Positions 8,297-17,270 of a stretch of 64,000 bases of DNA are shown one piece after another (the first letter of the stretch is position 1; the number at the start of each line of letters is the position of its first letter). The position numbers were made by a program, and so were the translations under genes. The notes below the pieces were generated by a model. That model searched no databases and had not been told where the DNA came from. It saw nothing but the letters and a program-made list of their open reading frames with translations. The DNA lies in the NCBI GenBank assembly GCA_020832085.1, contig JAFIFJ010000030.1, positions 1 through 64,000 on the forward strand, given 5' to 3'. The stretch comes from Gammaproteobacteria bacterium (GTDB lineage: Bacteria; Pseudomonadota; Gammaproteobacteria; Pseudomonadales; Azotimanducaceae).

Positions 8297-9607
8297 TCAA
8301 GCAAAAGCCGTCGCAAGCGCCGCAGGCAGGGCGGTGAAGAACGCCTCGAGGTCCTGCTCCCGCATGACCGTGGCCAGAAAGCCGCTGCCGTTGGGAGTCA
8401 GCAGCACGCGCTGTTCGAGCAGCGATCGGTGGATCCGGCCCATGATCGCCACTTCCTCCCGGGAGCGGTGGTAGTCCCGATAGTCGCGAATCTGACGGTC
8501 GTGGGGATGAAGGCAGAACAGCGAGCCGATGCCCGTGATCTGGGCGGGAACCCCCGCAGCCAGGATGATCGAGGCGGCCCGCTCCCGGACGGCATGGCCG
8601 AGGTGTTCGAGGTGCTCGAAGGCGGCGCTGTCGAGCAGACTCATGGCGGCATCGCCAGCCACCATGCTCACCGGGTTGGCGGTGAACGTCCCGCTGGCCG
8701 GAACCCGGGCCGCTTCGAGTTCGTTTCCGAAAACCGCCATGACATCCTCTCGACCCGCCACAGCACCGATGGGCATGCCGCCGCCGATGATCTTGCCGAG
8801 TGCCGTCAGGTCCGGATCGATGCCGAAGCGCCCCTGGGCACCGGAGAAGCCCAGCCTGAAGGCGATGACCTCATCGAAAATCAGCAGGGTCCCTGCACGG
8901 CGTGAGAGATCGCGCAGCAGTGCCATATAGTCGGAGTCCAACGGCGTGAACCCACAGCGCAGCGGGGCGGGATCGACCAGGATGGCGGCCAGGGTATCGC
9001 CTGCTTTCGCCAGCAGCCGTTCGGTTGCTTCGAGATCGTTGGCGGGCAGGACCAGCACCTGATCGAGGATGGCGGCAGGCATGCCGGGATAGCGCGGCGT
9101 GCTGGCCGGATCCGTCCCCCAATTGTCCGGCGACGAGTCGGTGCCCACTGCAGCCAGGTCGTCACTGCCGTGATACACCCCCTCGATGCGGGCAATGCGA
9201 CTGCGCCCGTTAAAGGCCCGTGCTGCGCGCAGGGCCACCGCCACGGCCTCGGAGCCGGTGTTGGTGAACCGCAGGCGTTCGAATCCCGGGACGCGGCCGC
9301 AGAGCAGGCCTCCGAGCCTGAGTTCGGCCTCCGTGGGCAACGCGAAGCAGGTGCCATGTTCGAGCTGCTCCGCAATGGCCGCATTGACCAGCGGATGAGC
9401 GTGGCCATGGATGAGGACGCCGAGATTCCCCGTCAGATCCAGGTAGCGATGTCCATCCACGTCCGTGACCCAGAGGCCGCGGCCCGAAGCGAGATAGGGC
9501 GGGTAGGGCGACATCCAGATCTGCTGACGGGTATTGGCACCGGGAAAGATCTTGCGGGCCCGCTCATAGAGGGAACGGGACCGGGATTCGGGAGACGTCC
9601 AGTGCAC
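8297..9607 (-). CDS. Class III PLP aminotransferase (glutamate-1-semialdehyde aminomutase-like)
   Basis: Fold-type I PLP enzyme of class III, 436 aa. The order is typical of GSA-aminomutase-like proteins: LYERARKIFPGANTR at the N-terminus, DVDGHRYLDLTGNLGVLIHGH, FTNTGSEAVAVALRAARAF (phosphate-binding helix region), GVYHGSDD, LIFDEVIAFRLGFSGAQGRF with the cofactor-ring Asp, and ALGKIIGGGMPIGAVAG with the Schiff-base Lys. HemL itself is usually better conserved and encoded elsewhere, so this is more likely a transaminase or aminomutase of specialised metabolism; substrate unknown. The GTG start lies 7 bp from the stop of the hybrid kinase gene, so the two may be co-transcribed. Confidence 0.85.
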   Translation of the reverse strand: MHWTSPESRSRSLYERARKIFPGANTRQQIWMSPYPPYLASGRGLWVTDVDGHRYLDLTGNLGVLIHGHAHPLVNAAIAEQLEHGTCFALPTEAELRLGGLLCGRVPGFERLRFTNTGSEAVAVALRAARAFNGRSRIARIEGVYHGSDDLAAVGTDSSPDNWGTDPASTPRYPGMPAAILDQVLVLPANDLEATERLLAKAGDTLAAILVDPAPLRCGFTPLDSDYMALLRDLSRRAGTLLIFDEVIAFRLGFSGAQGRFGIDPDLTALGKIIGGGMPIGAVAGREDVMAVFGNELEAARVPASGTFTANPVSMVAGDAAMSLLDSAAFEHLEHLGHAVRERAASIILAAGVPAQITGIGSLFCLHPHDRQIRDYRDYHRSREEVAIMGRIHRSLLEQRVLLTPNGSGFLATVMREQDLEAFFTALPAALATAFA

Positions 9608-9614
9608 GGCGTCC

Positions 9615-11969
9615 TCAGTCAGCTCCGCTACGTTTGAGGACCTGCTGCACGGTTTCCAGCAGTTCCTTCAAGCGGAACGGTTTCGCCAGGCAGGCCTCGA
9701 TGTTGTGCGTACCCGGATTGAAATCCTCAGGCGTGACATTGCCGTAGCCGGTGCAGAGGATCACCGGCATCGGCCGAGGCAGGCCCACGATGGCCGCGGC
9801 AAGGTCGGAGCCACTCATGTGCGGCATGGTCTGGTCGGTGATCACCAGGTCCACGTCGTCGGTGCTGCGCAGATAATCCAGCGCGGCACCGGGGTCATTG
9901 AAGACCGAGGTCCGGTAACCTGCGTGTTCGAGCAGTTCGCTCATGAAGTTCGCCACCGAGACCTCATCGTCGACCACCACGACATGGCCACCCTCGGCGG
10001 CCGTGCCGTTGGCGCTGCCGGCATTGACGTCGACTTCGGTCGCCACCTCGGCGGCATCGGCGGCATCGGCGGGCGGGAAGTAGAGCTTGAAGCAGCTGCC
10101 CTGGCCCGGCGTACTCTCCACCAGGACATGGCCTCCGTGCTGGTGCATGACGCTGTGCACCATTGCCAACCCAAAGCCGCTGCCGCGACCGGCGACCCGG
10201 GTGGTGACCAGCCGATCAAAGAGCTGCTCCCTGAGATCCTCGGCAATGCCGCGCCCGTCATCGGCGATGCTGAGCTCGAGCCAGGAGCCATCGAAGGAAG
10301 CATGGCAGGCTGCGCAGCGTGCGCTCCCCGGCAGGGTGACCGCACGCACTCCGACATCAATCCGACCATCCCCTTCGATGGCCTCGCGGGCATTGATGAA
10401 GAGATTGACCACGATCTGCTGCAGCTGTACGGGATCAGCACTGATCCGCGGCAGTTCGTGAGCGATATGGCTGCGAATAGCGATGGTGGTGGGGATCAGG
10501 GACCGCATCATGCGCAGCATCCCCTCGAGCTCGTCAGCCACGGCCAGGGGACGCCTGTCTCCTTCCTCAGTGCGCGAAAAATTCAGCAACTGGGCGATGA
10601 GGTCTCTTGCCCGCTGGCCTGCACCGATGACCTCGCTGAGATAATCGTTGCAGCGTTCCCCGGCGTCAGTGCCTTCCAGCGTGAGCTGGGCCAGCTCCGC
10701 GTAACCGATCATGCTGGCGAGGATGTTGTTGAAGTCGTGGGCAATGCCGCCGCTGAGCTGACCGATGGCTTCCAGTCGCCGCGTCTGCTGCAGCTGGCCC
10801 TCCAGGCGCAGGCGCTCCTGTTCGCGCTCCCGGTCGACGGTGACGTCGCGCAGGATGGCCACCAGGGAAATGCCGTCTTCGGCCGACAGCAGCCGAACGC
10901 TGAGCTCCAACGTGCGCTCACTGCCGTCCCGGGCCTGGCGCGTCAGTTCCCGGCGCTGCACGCCGCCACGATCCTGCAGGGAGCGGATGAAGCGGCGCCG
11001 GCTGCCGTCACTGTCGAACAGCCAATGGTCGGAATCGGTGTTGTCGAACCCGGCCACCAGGGTGTCGTAGTGCTCGTTGCGCTCGGCGATGCGGCCGTCG
11101 TCGCCGCGGCTGATGAACAGGGCATCCGGAGAGCTCTGAAACAGCGTGGCAAACTTGCGTTCGCTGCGGGCCAGGGCCGAGGCGATGCGGCGCCCGTCGC
11201 TGACGTCGCGGGCGACGCCGTAGGTGCCGATGAAGCGGCTGGGATCGTCAGCGGCATAGCGCCCCATCGCGCTGACCTCGATCCAACGGCGGATGCCGTC
11301 CTCTCCCGGATGGAGCTGCATCTCGAAACACGTCGTGGCGCGATGGGCGGTTCGCCGCTCATCGAAGCGAAAACGCCCGCGCCGGATCTCCTCGGGTCCG
11401 AACAGTACCATCCAATGCTGACCTTCGAGGCTCTCGCGTTCGCGTCCGAAAACCTTTTCACAGCTTGCGGAAATGAAGGTGAACCGGCCTTCCGCATCGA
11501 GGAGATAGATCACGTCCGGGGACTGATCCACCAGGAAGCGATGCAGCCGGTCGGACTCGTGCACACGGGCGAGTACTTCCCGCGCATCTGCTTCGCCGCG
11601 CTGATGGCTGAGAGCGGAGGCGATGCTGTGGAGGAGGTCTTCCGGAGCATAGGGCTTGCGGAGGTAGTCGAAGGCTCCGAGACGGAGCAGTCTGCGCATC
11701 ATGTCTTCGCTGCGTTCTCCGGATACCACAATGACCCGGGGCGGGATGGTCATGGCCTGGGCGGCTTCGAGGACGTCGTAGCCATCCACCTCCGGCATGT
11801 TCAGGTCCAGAAGGAGCAGTTCGATGTCCGGGCGCCCCGGTAGCAGGGCCAGCGCAGCCGCTCCGTCCGGAGCAGTCTCCACCCGATGCCCGGCATCCGC
11901 GAGCACATCGGCCAGACTGTGGACGTGGCGCGGATCGTCGTCGACGATGAGGATCCGTCCCGGCGTCAC
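9615..11969 (-). CDS. Hybrid histidine kinase (REC-PAS-PAS-HisKA-HATPase-REC)
   Basis: Cytoplasmic hybrid sensor kinase, 784 aa, without membrane segments. Order: N-terminal receiver with acceptor Asp55 (LLLLDLNMPEVDG), a short coiled linker, PAS 1 (about 145-260, DQSPDVIYLLDAEGRFTF), PAS 2 (about 265-385), HisKA with the phospho-acceptor His near 410 (GGIAHDFNNILASMIGYAEL), HATPase with the N, G1 and G2 boxes (NLFINAREAI, ADDGRGI, GRGSGFGLAMVHSVM), and a C-terminal receiver (DLVITDQTMPHMSG). A CAAC pair sits in the ATPase domain before the G1 box, as in many such kinases. The GTG start is at 11969. It has receivers at both ends but no adjacent DNA-binding regulator, so its output is probably phosphotransfer. 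It lies between fumC and an aminotransferase on the same strand. Confidence 0.92.
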   Translation of the reverse strand: MTPGRILIVDDDPRHVHSLADVLADAGHRVETAPDGAAALALLPGRPDIELLLLDLNMPEVDGYDVLEAAQAMTIPPRVIVVSGERSEDMMRRLLRLGAFDYLRKPYAPEDLLHSIASALSHQRGEADAREVLARVHESDRLHRFLVDQSPDVIYLLDAEGRFTFISASCEKVFGRERESLEGQHWMVLFGPEEIRRGRFRFDERRTAHRATTCFEMQLHPGEDGIRRWIEVSAMGRYAADDPSRFIGTYGVARDVSDGRRIASALARSERKFATLFQSSPDALFISRGDDGRIAERNEHYDTLVAGFDNTDSDHWLFDSDGSRRRFIRSLQDRGGVQRRELTRQARDGSERTLELSVRLLSAEDGISLVAILRDVTVDREREQERLRLEGQLQQTRRLEAIGQLSGGIAHDFNNILASMIGYAELAQLTLEGTDAGERCNDYLSEVIGAGQRARDLIAQLLNFSRTEEGDRRPLAVADELEGMLRMMRSLIPTTIAIRSHIAHELPRISADPVQLQQIVVNLFINAREAIEGDGRIDVGVRAVTLPGSARCAACHASFDGSWLELSIADDGRGIAEDLREQLFDRLVTTRVAGRGSGFGLAMVHSVMHQHGGHVLVESTPGQGSCFKLYFPPADAADAAEVATEVDVNAGSANGTAAEGGHVVVVDDEVSVANFMSELLEHAGYRTSVFNDPGAALDYLRSTDDVDLVITDQTMPHMSGSDLAAAIVGLPRPMPVILCTGYGNVTPEDFNPGTHNIEACLAKPFRLKELLETVQQVLKRSGAD

Positions 11970-12160
11970 GTGCAGCGTTCACTCATGGTGTGGCTTCCAG
12001 GGCCAGGGTGCGCGGCCCGAACGGCTTGAGAGCAGATCCCCGTGACTGCCCTGGAGCGCCATTCTGGCGCGCCGAGGGAAAGCCTGCAAACCTGTCGTAA
12101 ACAAGGTTCACTGCCGGGGGCCGCGAAGTGCGGGTTCGAAACACTCGCTGGGCGCCATTG

Positions 12161-13546
12161 TCAATCCGGAAGCCCTCCTTCCGTGAGGGCCTTGGGGTCG
12201 AGCAGGGCTTCGAGTTCCCCTCGCGGCAGATCGGTCATGTCCGCGGCCACGTCGAGGATCGGCCGCCCTTCCTGATAGGCCTGCTTGGCAATCTCTGCCG
12301 CCCGCAGGTAGCCCAGCCTGCTGTTGAGGGCAGTCACGAGAATGGGATTGCGGGCCAGGGGATCGGCGAGCCTCTGATGGCGGACCTCGAAGTGCCCGAC
12401 GCTGCGAGCCGTGGCCCGGGCTGAACCGGCCAGCAGCCCGATGGCCTCGAGCAGGCTGTCGGCAATCACCGGCAGCATGACGTTGAGCTGAAAGTTGCCG
12501 CTGCCGGCGGCTGTGGCCACGGTGGCGTCGAGGCCGATGATGCGGGCGGCTGCCATGGCCACGGCTTCCGGCAGCACCGGGTTGACCTTGCCGGGCATGA
12601 TGCTGCTGCCCGGCTGCAGGGGCTCGAGCTGAATTTCGGCAAGCCCCGCCAGGGGGCCACTGTTCATCCAGCGCAGGTCATTGGCGATCTTGATCAGCGT
12701 CAGGGCACCGCTGCGAAGGACGGCCGCAAGTTCCGCAGCCGTGTCCTGACTGGCGATGGCGCGAAAGCGGTTGTCGTCGGCCCGGAATTCCACTCCGGTG
12801 CTGCTGCTCAGGCGGGCAGCGATGCGGGTTCCGAACTCGGCATGGGTGTTGATACCCGTTCCCACAGCCGTGCCGCCGAGGGCGAGACGTGCGAGTCGTG
12901 GCTGGATACCGGCGAGGCGGTCGGGAAGGTCGGCGGCCGGGGCGGCCCAGGCCGACAGTTCCTGCCCCAGGGTCAGCGGCATGGCGTCCATGAGGTGGGT
13001 GCGGCCGGTCTTGACCACATCGGACAACTCATGGCTGCGCCTCGCGAGCACCTCGCAGAGGGCTGTCCAGGCCGGATTCAGACCCGCTGCAATGGCCAGG
13101 GTTGCCGCCACGTGAATGGCCGCCGGGATGACGTCGTTGCTGCTCTGGCCGAGATTGACGTGATCGTTGGGACTGACGTCGAGGTCGCAGGAGGCCGTGG
13201 CCAACCGGGCGAGAACCTCGTTGACGTTCATGTTGGTGCTGGTTCCCGAGCCGGTCTGGTAGACGTCCACCGGGAACTGCTCTGCGTACTGGCCGGCGAC
13301 CACGCTGTCGGCCGCGGCCGCAATGGCCCTCCCGCGCGGCCCGTCGAGCAGCCCGAGATCGACGTTGACCTCGGCTGCCGCAGCCTTGATGCGGCAGACG
13401 GCTTGTATGAACGCCGGCGGCAGGGGGCGACCGCCGATGTCGAAATTAGCGATGGCCCGCTGGGTCTGGGCGCCCCAGAGGGCCTCGGCCGGCACCTCTA
13501 CCGGCCCCATGCTGTCGGTCTCGGTACGCGTGTCCTTGCGGGCCAC
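12161..13546 (-). CDS. fumC: Fumarate hydratase, class II
   Basis: Iron-independent fumarase interconverting fumarate and malate in the TCA cycle; cytoplasmic homotetramer. 461 aa from the GTG at 13546, which has AGGGGAG six nt upstream; the longer open frame to 13645 is probably untranslated. Signatures: DSMGPVEVPAEALWGAQTQR, QTGSGTSTNMNVNEV, SPNDHVNLGQSSNDV, TGRTHLMDAMP with the catalytic His, and the superfamily motif GSSIMPGKVNPV. Length matches E. coli FumC (467 aa). GTGINTHAEF occupies the usual VGTGLN position. Aspartase is excluded by the typical fumarase residues in the HL.DA.P region. It sits on the same strand as an SDR gene upstream and the hybrid kinase downstream. Confidence 0.95.
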   Translation of the reverse strand: MARKDTRTETDSMGPVEVPAEALWGAQTQRAIANFDIGGRPLPPAFIQAVCRIKAAAAEVNVDLGLLDGPRGRAIAAAADSVVAGQYAEQFPVDVYQTGSGTSTNMNVNEVLARLATASCDLDVSPNDHVNLGQSSNDVIPAAIHVAATLAIAAGLNPAWTALCEVLARRSHELSDVVKTGRTHLMDAMPLTLGQELSAWAAPAADLPDRLAGIQPRLARLALGGTAVGTGINTHAEFGTRIAARLSSSTGVEFRADDNRFRAIASQDTAAELAAVLRSGALTLIKIANDLRWMNSGPLAGLAEIQLEPLQPGSSIMPGKVNPVLPEAVAMAAARIIGLDATVATAAGSGNFQLNVMLPVIADSLLEAIGLLAGSARATARSVGHFEVRHQRLADPLARNPILVTALNSRLGYLRAAEIAKQAYQEGRPILDVAADMTDLPRGELEALLDPKALTEGGLPD

Positions 13547-13616
13547 GGCGTTCTCCCCTGTCGCGTCGGCCGCTTTCAGGCAGCCCGGCTGCGGCAACCC
13601 TTCAGTTCGCCGATGC

Positions 13617-14345
13617 TCAGGGTAGCAGCGAGCCGCCTTCCACATCGACCGTGGTGCCGGTCATGTAGTGATTGCCGGCCACCGCCAGGATCATGGCAGC
13701 GACTTCTCCGGGTTCGCCGACGCGGCCAAGCAGAATATTGCCTGCGGCCTGGTCGAACATGATCTGCCGTTGCTCGGCGGAGACGGTATCGAACATGCCG
13801 GTGTTGATCAGCCCGGGCGCCACGACGTTGACCCGTCGCGGCGCAATCTCTGCGGCCAGTGCCCGGCAGAAGCCTTCCACGGCATTGCCGACGCTGGAGA
13901 TGGCAATCATGCCAGGCGGGCACTTGCGGGCGACGGCCCCGCCGACCATGACGATGGCACCGTCCTCGCTGAGATGGGGAATGCCAGCCTGGACGCCATG
14001 GGCATAACCCCAGAGCTTGCCGAAGGAGCGCTTGAAGCCTTCCATGGCCATGGCCATGAAGGGCCCCACAGCGCGCTCCGTTCCCGTGGCTGCCAGGATG
14101 AGGGCGTCGATGGGGGCCGCTTCGGCACAGAGCCTGGACAGACCGTCGGGGTCCTGCACGTCGGCCTCGACCCAGTGGATGCGCTTGCCGAGGTCACCCA
14201 AGGAGGCTGCAGCCTGCTGTCGGCGTTCGGCACTGCGGCCACCGGACCAGACTTCGGCACCCGCCTCGGCGGCCTGCTGCGCACAGGCCAGTCCAATCCC
14301 GGAGGTTCCGCCGAGAACCACCACGCGCTTTCCTGTCCAATTCAT
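13617..14345 (-). CDS. SDR-fold protein without the Tyr/Lys catalytic pair
   Basis: Short-chain dehydrogenase/reductase fold, 242 aa from the ATG at 14345 (MNWTGKRVVVLGGTSGIGLA); the frame is open further upstream but that part does not resemble the family. The TGxxxGIG-type nucleotide motif is present as GGTSGIG, and a second Rossmann strand follows with the dinucleotide-discriminating Arg (WSGGRSAERR). In the catalytic segment, alignment on NAVEGFCRALAAEIAP puts Ile where the catalytic Tyr should be and Gly where the Lys should be (ISSVGNA instead of YxxSKxA). The C-terminal PGLINTGMF and GTTVDVEGGSLLP are normal. It may be a non-catalytic NAD(P)-binding protein or use other residues. It is upstream of fumC, and csrA diverges about 315 bp away. 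Confidence 0.85.
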   Translation of the reverse strand: MNWTGKRVVVLGGTSGIGLACAQQAAEAGAEVWSGGRSAERRQQAAASLGDLGKRIHWVEADVQDPDGLSRLCAEAAPIDALILAATGTERAVGPFMAMAMEGFKRSFGKLWGYAHGVQAGIPHLSEDGAIVMVGGAVARKCPPGMIAISSVGNAVEGFCRALAAEIAPRRVNVVAPGLINTGMFDTVSAEQRQIMFDQAAGNILLGRVGEPGEVAAMILAVAGNHYMTGTTVDVEGGSLLP

Positions 14346-14661
14346 GCTGTCGAGACTCCATAGGTCGGTTGCAGATCCTGGCCGTTGAGAAAGGTCCGGC
14401 CCGTTTCGCCTCCATCTTCCCATGCCTTGGCCGAGATCTGCCGCCGAATTTGCTGCCCGGAACGCACCAAAATTGTGCGAGGCCCATTGCTGGGATGGCA
14501 CACGCACAGATTTGGCCAGGAGCGCGTGTAAATGTTGACTCACAAAGCATTTACATCATCATTACAGACTCTGTGGCACGCCTTGCCTAGTATCGCGTCT
14601 CCCTCTCCGCTCCCGAACTGCGGGGGAGTGGGCGACAAGGACTTTGGACGGAGGCGCATCC

Positions 14662-14946
14662 ATGCTGGTGTTGACCCGACGCGCAGGCGAGTCCGTCATG
14701 ATCGACGGACACATCGAAATCAAAGTGCTGCGGATACGCGGCAATCAGGTCCATCTGGGCATCGACGCGCCCACCGAGACCCTGGTCCATCGTCACGAAG
14801 TCTGGGCTCGGCTGCAGCAGGATGCCGGCCCGGCACCGAAGGATGCAGCGCCTGCGGATGCGGTCGAACCCGACGTCGCAGAGCCGGCCCACCCCTCCCG
14901 GAGCGGAGTCTGCGCTGCGGCGACGGACGACCCGTCGAGGTCCTGA
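14662..14946 (+). CDS. csrA: Carbon storage regulator CsrA with C-terminal extension
   Basis: Post-transcriptional regulator that binds GGA motifs in mRNA leaders as a homodimer. 94 aa from MLVLTRRAGESVMI at 14662, with GGAGG at 14650-14654. The core (residues 1-55) aligns without gaps to E. coli CsrA, keeping the RNA-contacting LTRR at 4-7 and Arg44 (LVHRHEVW). Residues 60-94 are an added tail rich in Ala, Pro and Asp with one Cys, absent from the 61-aa enterobacterial protein and probably disordered. Its own ribosome site GGACGGAGG contains GGA motifs, so autoregulation is possible. A second csrA copy could exist elsewhere. Confidence 0.95.
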   Translation: MLVLTRRAGESVMIDGHIEIKVLRIRGNQVHLGIDAPTETLVHRHEVWARLQQDAGPAPKDAAPADAVEPDVAEPAHPSRSGVCAAATDDPSRS

Positions 14947-15131
14947 CGCCCCGAATTCCTGGCCTGTTTCGGCTTGGCAAGAAAACTGCATGATTAACCG
15001 GGCGAGCCGCTCGGTCGTCATCATGAACGGGTCATCTTCCCCATCGTCATGCTGTCACGCATCCGAGCGATACTGGGTTCCGAATCGAGATCGGATCCCC
15101 GGCCACATATCACTCGGGAGTTGCCAAAGCC

Positions 15132-16598
15132 ATGGACAAGCTGAAGATTCTCGACGCGTCGTTCCTCTACGCCGAGACCGCCAATACCCCTATGCACGTT
15201 GCCGCAGTTCAGCTCTTCGAACTGCCCAAGGGGCGAGAGGACAACTTCTTCGAGTCTCTGCGGGGCTACATTGCTGACCGTGTGCACTTGATTCCCTTCA
15301 TGACACGGCGCCTGAAGCCGACCCCCCTGGGCATGGATCATCCGGTGTGGGTTCGTGACGAGCGCTTCGACATCAGCTACCACGTGCAGCGTACCCGCGT
15401 GCCGTCGCCCGGCACTCAGAGCCAGCTCGAACAGACGGTGGCACGCCTGCACGAGACACCGCTCGATCGCAGCCGCCCCCTCTGGCAGTACTGGCTCATC
15501 GAGGGTCTGGAGTCGGGCCACGTGGCCTGGTACACCAAGTACCACCACGCCTGCATCGACGGCATGGCGGGGCAGGCCATCATCGACATCCTGTTCGCGG
15601 ACTCTCCTGAACTGCCGCCCGTTCCGGCTCCGGACCCGAGCGCCGACGCCAAGGATCCAGGCATGCTGTCCCTGCTCTGGGATGCCACCCGCAATGCCAG
15701 CACCCAGCCGGTGCGCACGGTACGCGGTCTTCCGGGCCTAGCCCGTACCGCCTGGAGCCTCGGTAAGCGTGCCTTCGGTCGCGATGGTGAAGGGCTCGGC
15801 GCCCTCGGCCAGCGGGCGCCGAAGACCCGTTTCAATGTCGCCGTCGGACCCTACCGCAGCTTCGCCTACGGCAGTCTGTCCCTGGCCGGTCTGAAGGCCG
15901 TGGGCAAACCCCATGGCTGCAAGGCCAACGACGTGTTCATGGCCGTCTGTGCCGGTGCGCTGGTGCGCTATCTCCGTGAGCGCGGAGAACTGCCGGAGAA
16001 GCCGCTGATTGCCGGTGCGCCGGTATCCATGCGCCAGCCCGGCGACACGTCCATGAGCAATCAGGTAACCATGCTGCTGACTTCGCTCAGCACCCACATC
16101 GATGATCCCGTCGAGCGCATGTGTGCGATCCGCGACTCGGCCAACGTGGGCAAAGCGGTGGCGGCGGAGATGTCTGCCGCCGGCGGACTCGACAGCCTGT
16201 CCATTCCAGGGCTGCCGGCGGCGTTTCGTGGCGTGATGGCCATGGCCGATCGTTTCCGGCTCGGGGACTTCATCCCCATGCCCATCAACGTGGTCATCTC
16301 CAACGTGGCCGGTCCCCGGCGCCCGGTGTACCTCAATGGCGCGCGGATGCTGACCCACTACCCGGTGTCCATTGCGGCCCACGGTACGGCGTTGAACATG
16401 ACCCTGCAGTCCTATCAGGACCGCATGGACTTCGCCATTACCAGCTGCCTCGACGCGGTGCCGGATGCCGATCTCCTCCGCGATGCCATGTTCGAGGCCT
16501 GGGAGGAACTGCAGGTGGCGGCAGGTGTGGAGCCTGTGGCGCCGCTGGAATCCGATCCCATGCCGGTCACTGAGTCACCGGTCATCCGGGCTGCCTGA
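15132..16598 (+). CDS. Wax ester synthase / diacylglycerol O-acyltransferase (WS/DGAT)
   Basis: Bifunctional acyltransferase that esterifies fatty alcohols or diacylglycerol with acyl-CoA, making storage wax esters or triacylglycerol. 488 aa, close to Acinetobacter AtfA (458 aa). The catalytic HHxxxDG motif is present as HHACIDGMAG near residue 137. Other family stretches are KILDASFLYAETANTPMHV at the N-terminus, PLDRSRPLWQ, PISMR-like GAPVSMRQPGDTSMSNQVT, and the late NVVISNVAGPRRPVYLNGA. It is likely membrane-associated but has no clear transmembrane helix. It follows csrA on the same strand at 186 bp and ends at a strong hairpin. Whether it prefers alcohol or diacylglycerol cannot be read from sequence. 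Confidence 0.93.
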   Translation: MDKLKILDASFLYAETANTPMHVAAVQLFELPKGREDNFFESLRGYIADRVHLIPFMTRRLKPTPLGMDHPVWVRDERFDISYHVQRTRVPSPGTQSQLEQTVARLHETPLDRSRPLWQYWLIEGLESGHVAWYTKYHHACIDGMAGQAIIDILFADSPELPPVPAPDPSADAKDPGMLSLLWDATRNASTQPVRTVRGLPGLARTAWSLGKRAFGRDGEGLGALGQRAPKTRFNVAVGPYRSFAYGSLSLAGLKAVGKPHGCKANDVFMAVCAGALVRYLRERGELPEKPLIAGAPVSMRQPGDTSMSNQVTMLLTSLSTHIDDPVERMCAIRDSANVGKAVAAEMSAAGGLDSLSIPGLPAAFRGVMAMADRFRLGDFIPMPINVVISNVAGPRRPVYLNGARMLTHYPVSIAAHGTALNMTLQSYQDRMDFAITSCLDAVPDADLLRDAMFEAWEELQVAAGVEPVAPLESDPMPVTESPVIRAA

Positions 16599-16608
16599 TC
16601 GTTCAACC

Positions 16609-16643
16609 GTCGCGGGGGCCGTTGCTTTTTCGGCCCCCGCGAC
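16609..16643. terminator. Strong bidirectional hairpin after WS/DGAT
   Basis: Perfect 13-bp GC-rich stem GTCGCGGGGGCCG (16609-16621) with its complement at 16631-16643 and a 9-nt T-rich loop. It lies between the convergent WS/DGAT gene and the unknown gene at 16655. There is no T-run after the stem, so it may stall polymerase in both directions or protect 3' ends. Confidence 0.7.
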
Positions 16644-16654
16644 AGGCCCTGAGT

Positions 16655-17104
16655 TCAGGACTTTGCCAGCAGAAATGCCGGCGTTTCGCAGATGGCGTAG
16701 GGCCGGATCCAGTGGCCGTCCAGATGCACCCTGCGCACCCGCAGGCCCTCCTGCTGTTCCCGTTCCAGCTGCCAGGCCGATGGCGCCAGGGTCAACGACT
16801 CCAATTCCTCGAACAGCGGCGACACCTTCCCGGTGGAGCCGATCCTGACCCGGGTCTCCCGGGTGCTCGCGTAACGGTGCACCTCGATGTCGATGACCTC
16901 TGCCCAGTGGCCAAGCTGCAACGGTGAGCCCGCTGCGAGCAGCAGATAGAGGGTATGGCCCTGATTGCGGGCGGTTTCCAGCAGGGTGGCGGCGACGTAC
17001 CAGGGATGACTGTCCCGGTAGCCGCCGACGTCGCCTTCAGCGAGCAGACGAGTCAATGCCGTCGCATCGACTGCAACGGCAAGGCAGTAGGGATGAGCGG
17101 TCAC
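16655..17104 (-). CDS. Hypothetical protein, unknown family
   Basis: 149 aa from the GTG at 17104, preceded by GGAGAG; an ATG 12 codons upstream is in frame. Soluble, alpha/beta in appearance: an N-terminal strand AHPYCLAVAVDA, a helix ALTRLLAEGD, WYVAATLLETARNQGHTLYLLLAAG, then IDIEVHRY, TRVRIGSTGKVSPLFEELESL and a C-terminal YAICETPAFLLAKS. I recognise no enzyme motif. It ends just before the hairpin shared with WS/DGAT. The porin/surface-protein operon lies downstream of its start in the same orientation, but the 166-bp gap argues for separate transcription. Confidence 0.65.
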   Translation of the reverse strand: MTAHPYCLAVAVDATALTRLLAEGDVGGYRDSHPWYVAATLLETARNQGHTLYLLLAAGSPLQLGHWAEVIDIEVHRYASTRETRVRIGSTGKVSPLFEELESLTLAPSAWQLEREQQEGLRVRRVHLDGHWIRPYAICETPAFLLAKS

Positions 17105-17270
17105 GTTCTCTCCAGTACTCCAGTACGAACCCGATCCCATCCCTGACGTTCACAGGCGCAGGCGAGGGGCCCCGGGCGCTACAGTAACGTGCCTCGAGCG
17201 AAGACTCACGAGCCGCATGGAAGGGATCGCCACTCCAGCCGCAGGGCGCGGCCAAAGTGGCGTGCCGAGG

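Noticed and set aside
8297-9607. Calling the class III aminotransferase hemL
   Set aside because: It has the general fold and motifs, but sequence and context (next to a hybrid kinase) do not support a heme role over other transaminases.
9705-11843. 712-codon plus-strand frame across the hybrid kinase
   Set aside because: Shadow of the kinase gene in GC-rich DNA; the product has no coherent domain while the minus strand gives an intact kinase.
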